From NCBI GenBank assembly GCA_964352665.1, contig CAYGSJ010000003.1:62001-126000 (forward strand): a stretch of DNA of 64,000 nt, given 5' to 3'. The stretch is from UBA1672 sp964352665. GTDB lineage: Bacteria > Pseudomonadota > Alphaproteobacteria > Micavibrionales > Micavibrionaceae. Each line of letters opens with the position of its first letter. The stretch's first letter is position 1. Position numbers and translations under genes: made by a program. This document shows, one piece after another, positions 41,194 to 49,378 of this stretch. A model generated the notes under the pieces. That model was not told the DNA's origin. It saw nothing but the letters and a program-made list of their open reading frames with translations, and ran no database searches.

Positions 41194-42296
41194 GCTGCTA
41201 TTTTACTTATTTGAAGGGGGCTTGAATCCAGGCTCCCTTTTTTCATGCAACAACGGCCAAATTGCGCAGGGCAGATGCTAGTACCGCCTTCTGCCTCTAT
41301 GGTCGTCTTATTGATATGATCAAGCGTTAATATCTTAAGTCCCTCGATATATTCAGGAGATGTGCCAACAGTCGAGGCGCGGTAATATCCGTCTATACCT
41401 TTTTCGTCCGCCATATGCTTGTATTCTATGTCTAGCTCAACCAGTGTTTCGACGTGCTCTTGCGTAAAGGCGTGCGGGTAGATAATAACGGCCTTCTTAT
41501 CTTCGGCAGCTTTTTCAATCGCTTCGTCCAGTGACGGGCCGATCCATTTCAAGCGACCAACGCGACTTTGATAACAGCTTTGGTAATCGGGGTTTTCAAT
41601 GCCGTATTCCGACTTTAAGGCATCAACAATGCGTTCGACCGTTTGTTCGCATTGATATTGATAGGGATCACCACCGTTAACAATTTTTTCCGGTAAGCCA
41701 TGGGCAGAAAATAAAAAGCGAATATTGTCACACCCGTCCTTTTTGGCCTGTTCATATTGTTCGTGAATAAGTCTGGCGGATGCTTTTACAAATCCATCAT
41801 TATTCGGATAACAGCACACCATTGAGGTTTCGGCATTCATGCCGGTCTGAACCATAGACTTGTTCCATACACCCAGAGATGACCACGTGGTAGTAGTCGA
41901 GAATTGCGGATAGAGTGGCAGCAAAATTATTTTTTCGACAGCCCATTCACGTAGCTCGTTTACAATTTGTGGTGCCATAGGGTGCCAATAACGCATGCAG
42001 ATAAAAACTTTATAGTCGTTACCATCATTTTGATCATTTAGAGATTGCTCCAGAGCCTTGGCCTGTTTTTGGGAATTTTCTAGTAAGGGCGATTTATTAC
42101 CAAGCTCGCTGTAAGATTCGCCTGCTTCACGTTGTGAACGGGTTTTGCTGATATATTTTGCGAGTAGAAAACGAATTGGCAGTGGTGCGGTAATAATGTT
42201 TTTGTCCATGAAAAAATTCATAAGAAAGGGCTCGATAGCCAGTTTTGAATCCGGGCCCCCCAGATTAAATAAAACGACAGCTATTTTTTTATTCAT
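41190..42296 (-). CDS. hemH: Ferrochelatase
   Basis: Inserts Fe(II) into protoporphyrin IX. 368 residues. Typical start KKIAVVLFNLGGPDSKLAIE; catalytic His in FLFSAHGLPEKIV, glutamate in the region IYPHAFTQEHVETLVELDIE, and YYRASTVGTSPEYIEGL. The C-terminal GRCCMKKGSLD has two cysteines, but I cannot confirm an iron-sulfur cluster. The start overlaps the hemE stop by 4 bp, so hemE-hemH are coupled. Confidence 0.97.
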   Translation of the reverse strand: MNKKIAVVLFNLGGPDSKLAIEPFLMNFFMDKNIITAPLPIRFLLAKYISKTRSQREAGESYSELGNKSPLLENSQKQAKALEQSLNDQNDGNDYKVFICMRYWHPMAPQIVNELREWAVEKIILLPLYPQFSTTTTWSSLGVWNKSMVQTGMNAETSMVCCYPNNDGFVKASARLIHEQYEQAKKDGCDNIRFLFSAHGLPEKIVNGGDPYQYQCEQTVERIVDALKSEYGIENPDYQSCYQSRVGRLKWIGPSLDEAIEKAAEDKKAVIIYPHAFTQEHVETLVELDIEYKHMADEKGIDGYYRASTVGTSPEYIEGLKILTLDHINKTTIEAEGGTSICPAQFGRCCMKKGSLDSSPLQISKIAA

Positions 42297-43345
42297 ATTC
42301 TATATTCCTTTATGGTTTTTACCAAAAGTTCTACATTTTCAATCGGCGTGTCTTTGTTGATACCGTGTCCAAGATTGAAAATAAAGGGACTGCCGGATAA
42401 ATCATTCATAATTTTTTCGGCGGCTTTTACCATTTGATCGCCACCAGCAAGAAAACAAGCGGGATCAAGATTACCTTGTACCGGCATTTGGCTTTGAAGA
42501 TAATCGCGTGCCCATTTTGTGTTTACGGCATGATCCAAACCCACAGCAGTAATTCCGGTTTTTTGAATATAGTCGAGGTAATGGGTTCCCGCGCATCTTG
42601 GAAAGCCAATAATCGGTACATCCGGATGTGCTTTACGCACTAGTTCAACGATTTTTTTTGTTGGCTGAATGCACCAGCGATCAAAACTTTGTGAATCCAG
42701 AGCGCCTGCCCAGCTGTCAAAAATCTGGAGTGCTTCTGCTCCCGCGTTAACTTTATTGATTAGATATTTTGCGCTGGCCTCTACTAGAAGATCGATTAAT
42801 TTTTGAAAACCCTCGGGATCTTCGAAAGATAGCTTTTTGACGCTCATAAAATCTTTACTACCGCCGCCTTCAACCATATAACAAGCCACAGTCCATGGTG
42901 CACCACAAAATCCGATTAATGCCGTTTGATCAAATCCTTCTTTTTTCATTCCGGCACGAACATTTTTTAAAGCCTCGTATACCGGATTTAGAATTTCATC
43001 AAAACGATCATAATTTAATTTTGAAAATTCGGACGATGATTTCAGAGCATCAAGTTTTGGTCCTTCGCCTTGAACAAATTCCAGATGTTGTCCAAGAGCA
43101 TGGGGAATAACCAGAATATCAGAAAATATAATAGCCGCATCCATATTGAAACGCCTAAGTGGCTGTAGCGTTACCTCACACGCAAAATCAGGATTGTAAG
43201 CCATATCCAGAAAGCTTCCTGCTGTTGCGCGAAGTTCACGATATTCCGGTAAATACCGGCCTGCTTGTCGCATAAACCAGAACGGAACATGATCTGTTGT
43301 CTTTCCATTCAAGACCCGCAAGAATGGTTTGGTCTGCTTCTCCAT
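42293..43345 (-). CDS. hemE: Uroporphyrinogen decarboxylase
   Basis: Converts uroporphyrinogen III to coproporphyrinogen III. 350 residues, with PFWFMRQAGRYLPEYRELRA near the N-terminus, the catalytic Asp in IIFSDILVIPHALG, GFCGAPWTVACYMVEGGGSK, FDSWAGALDSQSF, GFPRCAGTHYLDYI and FNLGHGINKDTPIENVE. Leads the hemE-hemH pair. In Caulobacter and relatives the chromosomal origin lies directly upstream of hemE; here that interval is 43346-43764. Confidence 0.98.
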   Translation of the reverse strand: MEKQTKPFLRVLNGKTTDHVPFWFMRQAGRYLPEYRELRATAGSFLDMAYNPDFACEVTLQPLRRFNMDAAIIFSDILVIPHALGQHLEFVQGEGPKLDALKSSSEFSKLNYDRFDEILNPVYEALKNVRAGMKKEGFDQTALIGFCGAPWTVACYMVEGGGSKDFMSVKKLSFEDPEGFQKLIDLLVEASAKYLINKVNAGAEALQIFDSWAGALDSQSFDRWCIQPTKKIVELVRKAHPDVPIIGFPRCAGTHYLDYIQKTGITAVGLDHAVNTKWARDYLQSQMPVQGNLDPACFLAGGDQMVKAAEKIMNDLSGSPFIFNLGHGINKDTPIENVELLVKTIKEYRI

Positions 43346-43764
43346 TGAAAGCCCTTTTTGAATCGCTTTTAGAATTTAGAAGGCTAAACATAGAGAGAAA
43401 AGTAAAAAGAAAAAGAATTATTTTTTTAAGTATTAGTAGTATATAGGGGCTGTGAGTTTTGGGGATGAAAGTTATTACATCTTTTACGCACAGATTCGTT
43501 TTGAGTAAATGTGAGAGAGTCTTTTGGATTCGCATCCTGACAAGAATAATTTATCATTTTTGAAATTTAGACTTTTCCCATGGGGACGACTCACCTTTGA
43601 GCAGGAGGGATTATTTCGGGGTAACTTCATCCCATATTTTATACAGGAACGAGCTTTGGATTCGCGCACACAGTTTTCCCCATGACATATTGTCCCTCTC
43701 TTGATTTTTAGACATAAAATGCGCATCATGAGCGCAGTTAACCACTATAAAGCGAATCACCCCT
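43346..43764. other. Candidate chromosomal replication origin (hemE-proximal non-coding interval)
   Basis: 419 bp without a convincing gene. It holds seven GANTC (CcrM-type) sites, at 43360, 43493, 43517, 43527, 43588, 43659 and 43754, where one or two would be expected by chance. An AT/purine-rich tract (about 43378-43445) could melt. TTTGGATTCGC is repeated at 43523-43533 and 43655-43665. Degenerate DnaA boxes TTACGCACA (43484-43492) and TTTTCCCCA (43674-43682) are present. Its location beside hemE, two parS sites 8-11 kb away and the strand-composition shift all fit an origin. No consensus DnaA-box cluster was found, so this remains inference. Confidence 0.6.
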
Positions 43765-44382
43765 ATGTTCGATGAAGCCTTCACAAAATTGGAACTAGAT
43801 GAAATATCCATTATTCTTGATGAGCTGAACAAGCATGTCGAGGGCAGTATATTTGATCCGCTTGAAACAACCATATTAGCAATTGAACCTCCGTTTTACC
43901 CTGGTTACAGGTTTTTGAGTGTGTCGGATCATGCAACCAACCCTCCGTTACAACGCTATGTGTTTCAAAAACACGGCGCGCAGGAGTTCACAGTTCTGGA
44001 TTGGACTTACAAGACGGTTTACGATCTTAATCAAGATGCGCCGATTGCGCTGGATAATAAAAATATTCTTGAATATGTGCGGTTCTTTTTCTCTTTTGTT
44101 AAAGGGCGCCATGGGCGTTTTGTGATTTGCGAAAGCTCTGACAACGTGCAGTGGAAGGACGAGCCGCCTTTAGAGGTGCGTAAGAAACTGAACGAAACCA
44201 TGAAGCCGATGGAAGTGGTCGAGAAACGCAAAGACGGTGTTTTTCAGGTCAATGCCTATATGATGTTGAAAGACGCCTTGTTTAATGTCGATGTTTATGT
44301 CGAGCCGAATGGCCGTGTGACCATGTCTGATCATGAAATCGTGATTGAAGATATTCCGGTTATGGACAGCGCTTTTGTCTGA
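43765..44382 (+). CDS. Conserved-looking hypothetical protein next to the putative origin
   Basis: 205 residues, no signal peptide. Mixed alpha/beta with a helical start (MFDEAFTKLELDEISIILDE) and strand-rich middle (RYVFQKHGAQEFTVLDWTYK, VRFFFSFVKGRHGRFVICES). No catalytic motif identified and no family recognised. It is the first rightward gene after the proposed origin and should lie on the leading strand. The 219 bp after it hold no feature I can support apart from T-rich tracts. Confidence 0.65.
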   Translation: MFDEAFTKLELDEISIILDELNKHVEGSIFDPLETTILAIEPPFYPGYRFLSVSDHATNPPLQRYVFQKHGAQEFTVLDWTYKTVYDLNQDAPIALDNKNILEYVRFFFSFVKGRHGRFVICESSDNVQWKDEPPLEVRKKLNETMKPMEVVEKRKDGVFQVNAYMMLKDALFNVDVYVEPNGRVTMSDHEIVIEDIPVMDSAFV

Positions 44383-44601
44383 TTGATCGGGCATAACATC
44401 AAAATTTTCCATATTTGATCGCCTTTTAACCCTTTGTTTACTGCCTATTAAGGGCTTGTTAGGAAACACCCCCATTTTTTTTGAAAAAAGATGTTTTTTC
44501 TTCTTTTTGGTAGGAAAGCGTTAATACATTTCGCTCAAAATAAAGTCATGCCACGTTTCATGCGTGGGAAGGGCAAATAATTCACAAAAGTGGTTTGGGC
44601 T

Positions 44602-45948
44602 ATGAGTGACAATTTCGAAGAATTCTATAATTCAGCAATGGTGAGTGATCGCGTTTGTCGCGTGGCTTATACATTGGATGATTCACAGCCTGTACTTTGT
44701 ACATATATAGGTGATCAGCCTCTCTATTATTTTGATGAAGAGATTATCGAAGACGAAGAGTTTTTTGATTGCGATGAGTTTGCCATGCTGACTCATGAGT
44801 TGAACCTTCTTAAAAAAGAATTGGCTGCGTATGAGCAGCAAGAGCAACAATATTTCATTCCTGAAAACACGCTGAAGTCTTTTACAGAGTTTGCAGAGAA
44901 TGCCGAAAGTTTCGATGTTGATTTTTCTTTAAATGAAGACGAGAAAAAGCAGCGCCTCGAAGAAATTATAAAAATCATGGGTGAAAGTCGTGTTGCGGCC
45001 GCATATTTAAATGTTGCCGAAAAACACGATATAAAAATTGAGTTGAGTGATCAGGTTGAGAAAGCCTTTTATGATCGTCGCAGCGGGACCATTTTAATTC
45101 ATCCGGATATGGATAAGAGTGATCAGGTTCTTTTGCTTGCAAAAGAATTACGTCGCCACTGGCAGCATCGTCAGGGCGTTTTGATTAATCCTCTGATGTT
45201 CCAGCCGGAAAATGCAATTCTGGTGAATCGTGCATTAGAAGCAGATTTAGCTGTTTCTGTTATTCGCACAGCATGGGAATTGCAATTAGCGGGTATGAAG
45301 GATGTTTGGGAGCGGGTTGAAAACTCTCCCTTGGCAGATCTTGCGCGTGCATATGCAAGAGAAGCCTTTTTGGATTTCCGTACGATCAATAACGGCATAG
45401 CAAGCGCAGCCGTGTTCGAGGCATGGTTCCTTTCAGAGCGTTGTCGCCAACAGGACAAGAAAATAATTCAGGCGATGCTTGCCGATTATAACGGATATGT
45501 TTTCAATAATGACGGTCCTTCCGAGAATGTAACGGCGGAATTGATTGCAAATCTGGGCACGATGCCGTTCGGCAAAAATTACCTTGCAGTTCATGCCCCG
45601 ATCATAATGGAAGACCCTATTTTTGTAGAGGTAAGGGATCGCTCTAACGCTAATTTCCTATGGTTTATCAAGTTTGAGCGCACCTTTAAAGAAACGGAAC
45701 AGTACTTGCAAAATGACTCTGATCTATCCACACATGACATCCGTCATGATCTGCTGGAACAAAAAAATCAGGATCATAAGAATGGCAGACAACAGACCGC
45801 AGATATTATTCAACTTTTTGCACACGCCGAAGAAGAACAAGCAGGTGAGCGTGGAGACAGAGTTCTTCCCAAAAAGGGAGCGGGCAAATCGAAAAGCAAA
45901 AAAGGCGCACAGATCATCGATCTCAAAAGGTGGTCAAGCAAAAGATAG
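44602..45948 (+). CDS. DUF6782-like protein with a degenerate metallopeptidase motif, paralogue A
   Basis: 448 residues from ATG 44602 (the frame is open from GTG 44590). An acidic N-domain with a predicted helical hairpin (about 55-125) is followed by a core resembling DUF6782 putative metallopeptidases, as far as I recall that family. QVLLLAKELRRHWQHRQG occupies the place of a HELxH-type zinc motif, but its first His is Lys, so zinc binding is doubtful. Then come RALEADLAVSVIRTAWELQL and VFEAWFLSERCR. The C-terminus is Lys-rich (KKGAGKSKSKKGAQ). Paralogous to the next gene, 37 bp downstream. Confidence 0.65.
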   Translation: MSDNFEEFYNSAMVSDRVCRVAYTLDDSQPVLCTYIGDQPLYYFDEEIIEDEEFFDCDEFAMLTHELNLLKKELAAYEQQEQQYFIPENTLKSFTEFAENAESFDVDFSLNEDEKKQRLEEIIKIMGESRVAAAYLNVAEKHDIKIELSDQVEKAFYDRRSGTILIHPDMDKSDQVLLLAKELRRHWQHRQGVLINPLMFQPENAILVNRALEADLAVSVIRTAWELQLAGMKDVWERVENSPLADLARAYAREAFLDFRTINNGIASAAVFEAWFLSERCRQQDKKIIQAMLADYNGYVFNNDGPSENVTAELIANLGTMPFGKNYLAVHAPIIMEDPIFVEVRDRSNANFLWFIKFERTFKETEQYLQNDSDLSTHDIRHDLLEQKNQDHKNGRQQTADIIQLFAHAEEEQAGERGDRVLPKKGAGKSKSKKGAQIIDLKRWSSKR

Positions 45949-45985
45949 GCAAACGAGAATTGAGTATCTGGGTAACGGGGGCATA

Positions 45986-46996
45986 ATGGAGTTAAAATCG
46001 AATCAGCCTAAGAAAAAAACGATAGATTGCTTATCAATCGACTCAATAAGCATTCATGAAGACCTGTGGTATATCGAACAATTACGTCTAGACGGCAATG
46101 AAGAATTTTCCTTTGATCAGGAATCCTGTGCCAATATCAAAGAATACAAAGAAATTTTAAACTGGTGCGTAAGCATCATGGATCATAGCCCGTCTGCACG
46201 ACTTATGTTAAAAGAGGCCTGTGATAAAGACTGGCGCGTAACGATGGAAGATTTATGCGGCAGTGATTACTGGGTCGACGTTGATGATAAGCTTATTATC
46301 ATTGATAGCCATGGCCTTGAGCCAGAGGCGCTCGCCCATTCAAATTACTTTAGAAACGTTGCTCTTGTCACTTTTGTGAAAGCCCTTCGTGATGTTTGGC
46401 AAGAGAAGCGTTACGGCGGCTTCGATGAGCACTATTCACCGGAACATGTTCTGTTGATGGAGCGCATCCGAGCTGCCGATCTTGATGTTGTCGCTGTTCT
46501 GGCTGCGTGGGAGTTACGATCCGAGGAGTTTTCGGATATGTGGCGCCACATGATTGGCTCGGAAATCGGTGATATGGCTATGATCTATAGCGGCCATCTG
46601 GAGCGTGATCCAAGTGCCCAGTTCAATGGACATGGCCTGGTCGCGTGTTTTAAGCAATGGTTCCGTGACGCAAAGCGCCTGGATGCTTGTGACCATGATA
46701 CGTTGGAATATCTTGACGATGTTCTGGCAATCAGCGAAGAAGCCAACCCGTTTGGTGACAAAAAACCATCAAGAATGAATATCGAAATTTTATCCTGTTT
46801 GCCCGATAAAACGGCCTATTTGCAGGGGATGGGTGGAGAAATTCTTGGCAACCCTGTCTATGCATCGGTTGATAACATCATTAATCAGGCACATTTATTC
46901 CATATCAAGCATGATTTGGAAGCGGTCATTGTCGAAAATGTCGCGTTTCGTGATGCGGATCTTGCGCGCCTTATTTTCCCAGTAGAAGAAGAGTAG
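45986..46996 (+). CDS. DUF6782-like protein with a degenerate metallopeptidase motif, paralogue B
   Basis: 336 residues from ATG 45986; the frame is open far upstream, but that part overlaps paralogue A in another phase. Core similarity to A by eye: LVTFVKALRDVWQEKR (equivalent of the helix with the lost HExxH), RIRAADLDVVAVLAAWELRS, SEIGDMAMIYSGHLE and LVACFKQWFRDAKRLD. No His-Glu zinc motif is kept. Probably a non-catalytic relative, co-transcribed with A. The pair lies just rightward of the putative origin. Function unknown. Confidence 0.62.
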   Translation: MELKSNQPKKKTIDCLSIDSISIHEDLWYIEQLRLDGNEEFSFDQESCANIKEYKEILNWCVSIMDHSPSARLMLKEACDKDWRVTMEDLCGSDYWVDVDDKLIIIDSHGLEPEALAHSNYFRNVALVTFVKALRDVWQEKRYGGFDEHYSPEHVLLMERIRAADLDVVAVLAAWELRSEEFSDMWRHMIGSEIGDMAMIYSGHLERDPSAQFNGHGLVACFKQWFRDAKRLDACDHDTLEYLDDVLAISEEANPFGDKKPSRMNIEILSCLPDKTAYLQGMGGEILGNPVYASVDNIINQAHLFHIKHDLEAVIVENVAFRDADLARLIFPVEEE

Positions 46997-47001
46997 AGGG
47001 A

Positions 47002-47277
47002 TTAGCTTCCCAAGCCGGCGGCCGGATATCCGGATGTGCCTTCTAATTGCCTGGCGTAAGCCTGCTGTTCAGAGGTTATCGGCTCGCTTGTGTGACAGAT
47101 AAAATGAGGCGCACCATTTTCTGTTTCCAGTTCAACATGTTTTACAGTTGGTCCATCTGGTCCTTGAAGGATAAATTCCTGACGTAGCCGTCCTTCGACT
47201 ACATTTCTGCCTTCGACAGAGATAGATAATCGGGCTAAATCCGGATGTGCTTTTACTGTAAACTGGTTTTTTGGCAT
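47002..47277 (-). CDS. Small hypothetical protein
   Basis: 91 residues. Starts MPKNQFTVKAHPDLARLSIS; the body is strand-rich (VEGRLRQEFILQGPDGPTVK, HVELETENGAPHFICHTSEP), suggesting a small beta domain, with a helical QQAYARQLEG and a Gly/Pro tail. One Cys. Convergent with the DUF6782-like pair (5-bp gap) and downstream of queF on the same strand with an 86-bp gap. No family recognised. Confidence 0.5.
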   Translation of the reverse strand: MPKNQFTVKAHPDLARLSISVEGRNVVEGRLRQEFILQGPDGPTVKHVELETENGAPHFICHTSEPITSEQQAYARQLEGTSGYPAAGLGS

Positions 47278-47363
47278 TTTTTCTTGTCCTTAACTTCTTA
47301 TATTCCATAAGTCTATACCGGAAAACGCATATAAATGGCAAGTTTTTAGTTTAGGCGAGCCTT

Positions 47364-47831
47364 TTACCCTCTTCCGCGGTACGGGGCAACGCCTTGATCC
47401 GGAATCCAGATAGCGGCGGGTGGCTTGCCGGTTTGATAGAAAATATCAATCGGAATACCGCCGCGTGGATACCAATAGCCACCTATACGCAGCCATTGGG
47501 GCTTTATCTCTTTTTCAATACGTTTGGCGATGGTCATTGTGCAATCTTCATGGAATGAGCCGTGATTGCGGAACGAGCCTAGAAACAGCTTGAGCGATTT
47601 ACTCTCCAGCAGCCAGTCTTTTGGCACATAATCGATAACCAGATGTGCAAAATCCGGTGCGCCTGTTAACGGACACATGGAGGTAAATTCCGGCGCGGTA
47701 AAGCGCACAAGGTAGGGCGCATCTTTATGCGGGTTTTTTACCTTTTCAACGACCGCCTTTTCGGGAGACTCTGGGGCCGTAGTTTTGTTGCCCAACTGGC
47801 GTAACCCCTTGTACATTGACTGCTTGCTCAT
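47364..47831 (-). CDS. queF: NADPH-dependent 7-cyano-7-deazaguanine reductase QueF
   Basis: Reduces preQ0 to preQ1, the base inserted into tRNA on the way to queuosine. 155 residues of the short YkvM-type form. Catalytic Cys53 and Asp60 lie in SMCPLTGAPDFA, and the QueF motif is ESKSLKLFLGSFRNHG at 76-91, followed by FHEDC. ATG 47831 has AAGGA upstream. It overlaps the preceding membrane-protein gene by 86 bp. Last gene of the queC-D-E-membrane-F operon. Confidence 0.97.
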   Translation of the reverse strand: MSKQSMYKGLRQLGNKTTAPESPEKAVVEKVKNPHKDAPYLVRFTAPEFTSMCPLTGAPDFAHLVIDYVPKDWLLESKSLKLFLGSFRNHGSFHEDCTMTIAKRIEKEIKPQWLRIGGYWYPRGGIPIDIFYQTGKPPAAIWIPDQGVAPYRGRG

Positions 47832-48219
47832 AACGTTTTTCCTTGTTCAGTTCTTTGACAAAATCTATCAAAGGTTTTTCATAGAAATGGATAAAGATAA
47901 ATAATGCCGCGAAAAATATGGATCCTCTTAAAAGTGAAACCAGAGGATTAGGGCGCGAATAAAACATGACCAGTATGAATAACCCTAAAATCGACGAAAC
48001 AATAATTGCAGGAATTACAGTTGCGTCCGGATTAGTCTTGTAGGTCGGATTGAATATTTCTTTGAAGAGTTCGAAGCTTAAAAGCTCAAGAAATATTCCG
48101 AAAGAGAGCGCGCATGTTAAAGAGAACAGAATGCAAAAACGGACAGCCTTATTGGTAAAGATGCTGAATAAATCTTTTTTAAGTGTGTGTTCGAGTTCAA
48201 TTTCGTTTTTGTTTTCCAT
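47746..48219 (-). CDS. Small membrane protein inside the queuosine operon
   Basis: 157 residues from ATG 48219 (MENKNEIELEHTLKKDLFSI). Three hydrophobic segments: CILFSLTCALSFGIFLELL, IPAIIVSSILGLFILVMFY and LLRGSIFFAALFIFIHFY. A basic C-terminus runs 86 bp into queF in another frame. It does not look like the known queuosine-precursor transporters (YhhQ or QueT), though I cannot exclude it. Its position between queE and queF, under the preQ1 riboswitch, suggests a linked function such as uptake of a precursor. This is inference only. Confidence 0.6.
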   Translation of the reverse strand: MENKNEIELEHTLKKDLFSIFTNKAVRFCILFSLTCALSFGIFLELLSFELFKEIFNPTYKTNPDATVIPAIIVSSILGLFILVMFYSRPNPLVSLLRGSIFFAALFIFIHFYEKPLIDFVKELNKEKRYEQAVNVQGVTPVGQQNYGPRVSRKGGR

Positions 48220-48230
48220 CTTGCTTTCTC

Positions 48231-48941
48231 TTATACGCCGCGCGCATTTCCCCAAAGCAGCACATGAAGTTGTGGAAGAACGCAGACTCTATACCACTGA
48301 TCTTCGTTCACTTTGTCAACCAGCCAGCGCATACGTTCCATGATTCCCTGTGTATCGGCCGTTTCATTTTCGGGATCATGGTTGACGGGTTGCAGATAGA
48401 CCGGGAGCTTTGGATATTTATCGGCAGCATTTCGGGCGTAATCATAATCCGCATCATCCTTAATCACAATTTTTAAGGCAATGTCCGGTTTGTCTTTTGC
48501 AGAAGCCAGGCATTTATCAAATGCAGGCCAATCGGTTTCCATGTTACTGCTTGGTGGTTTCGGGCTGAGGGTTAAAACATCGAGGTCGGCAAACCAGTCT
48601 TGCGAGATGGATCCTTGTGTTTCAAGGGCGAAGCGATAGCCTTTTTTCTGGCCCAGCGTGATTAATTTCCCCAGAGGCTGGATTGCCGGATTTCCACCGG
48701 AAAGAGAAACCATAAGGGGTTTGTTGCCCGAGAGCTTTTCAATTTCAGCGAGAATGTCTTCTGCGCTCATTGGCTTCCATTGATCGCGGTATTCGCTGTC
48801 GACGGCGTGGAGCGTGTCACACCAAGAACAACGATAATCACAGCCGCCAGTGCGTACAAATACAGTCGGCTGTCCGGTGAGCGCCCCTTCGCCTTGTATG
48901 GTGGGGCCGAAGATTTCGGATATTCTTATTGTATCACTCAT
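48231..48941 (-). CDS. queE: 7-carboxy-7-deazaguanine synthase QueE
   Basis: Radical-SAM enzyme that converts 6-carboxytetrahydropterin to 7-carboxy-7-deazaguanine. 236 residues. The [4Fe-4S] cluster cysteines are Cys34, Cys38 and Cys41 (GGCDYRCSWCDT). The N-terminal EIFGPTIQGEGALTGQPTVF is typical, as are SLSGGNPAIQPLG and LSPKPPSSNM. The start overlaps the queD stop by 4 bp. The next gene, a membrane protein, begins 11 bp downstream of the queE stop. Confidence 0.97.
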   Translation of the reverse strand: MSDTIRISEIFGPTIQGEGALTGQPTVFVRTGGCDYRCSWCDTLHAVDSEYRDQWKPMSAEDILAEIEKLSGNKPLMVSLSGGNPAIQPLGKLITLGQKKGYRFALETQGSISQDWFADLDVLTLSPKPPSSNMETDWPAFDKCLASAKDKPDIALKIVIKDDADYDYARNAADKYPKLPVYLQPVNHDPENETADTQGIMERMRWLVDKVNEDQWYRVCVLPQLHVLLWGNARGV

Positions 48942-49378
48942 CTTGATCGTCCAAACGGATCGCCCAGATCTTTTTTAGAGGCTAGCTTGGTGTTTTGTGT
49001 TCCAGCCGCTCTATTTCCTTCTGAGGGTCTGTAAATGGCTTTGCTTCTCGGGGTTTCCGATACACAAACCGCAGTCACTTCCGGCCAGCGTTTTTTGCTC
49101 CAGTCGTAGAAATGCTTCGCGAGCTGTTCTGCGGTAACGCTATCATCGCCTAGTACTTCGTTTAGATGTCTGTGGTCGAATTTCTGGTCGATATAATCTT
49201 TAAGTTCGTCCAGTTCTCCGTAATCCCTGACGAAGCCGACGTCACTGAGCTCTTCTGATTGTAGCTCTACCTCTACCATATAATTATGCCCGTGCAGGCG
49301 ATAACAGGGATGCTCTTCCGGTAGTTGAAGCAATTGGTGGGATGCAGAGAAATGATATTGTTTGGAGATGATATACAT
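48938..49378 (-). CDS. queD: 6-carboxytetrahydropterin synthase QueD
   Basis: Converts dihydroneopterin triphosphate to 6-carboxytetrahydropterin. 146 residues. Zinc ligands His14 (FSASHQL), His29 and His31 (RLHGHNYMVEV), catalytic Cys25 (EEHPCYRL), and FVRDYGELDELKDYIDQKFD followed by DHRHLNE. The C-terminus is longer and more polar than usual (about 25 residues). Start and stop overlap queC and queE by 1 and 4 bp, so translation is coupled. Confidence 0.96.
   Translation of the reverse strand: MYIISKQYHFSASHQLLQLPEEHPCYRLHGHNYMVEVELQSEELSDVGFVRDYGELDELKDYIDQKFDHRHLNEVLGDDSVTAEQLAKHFYDWSKKRWPEVTAVCVSETPRSKAIYRPSEGNRAAGTQNTKLASKKDLGDPFGRSR

Noticed and set aside
43484..43874. Minus-strand open frames of 81-87 codons across the origin interval
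   Set aside because: They lack ribosome-binding sites, have Ser/Cys/Lys-rich compositions typical of non-coding frames, and overlap the 43765 gene or the GANTC cluster.
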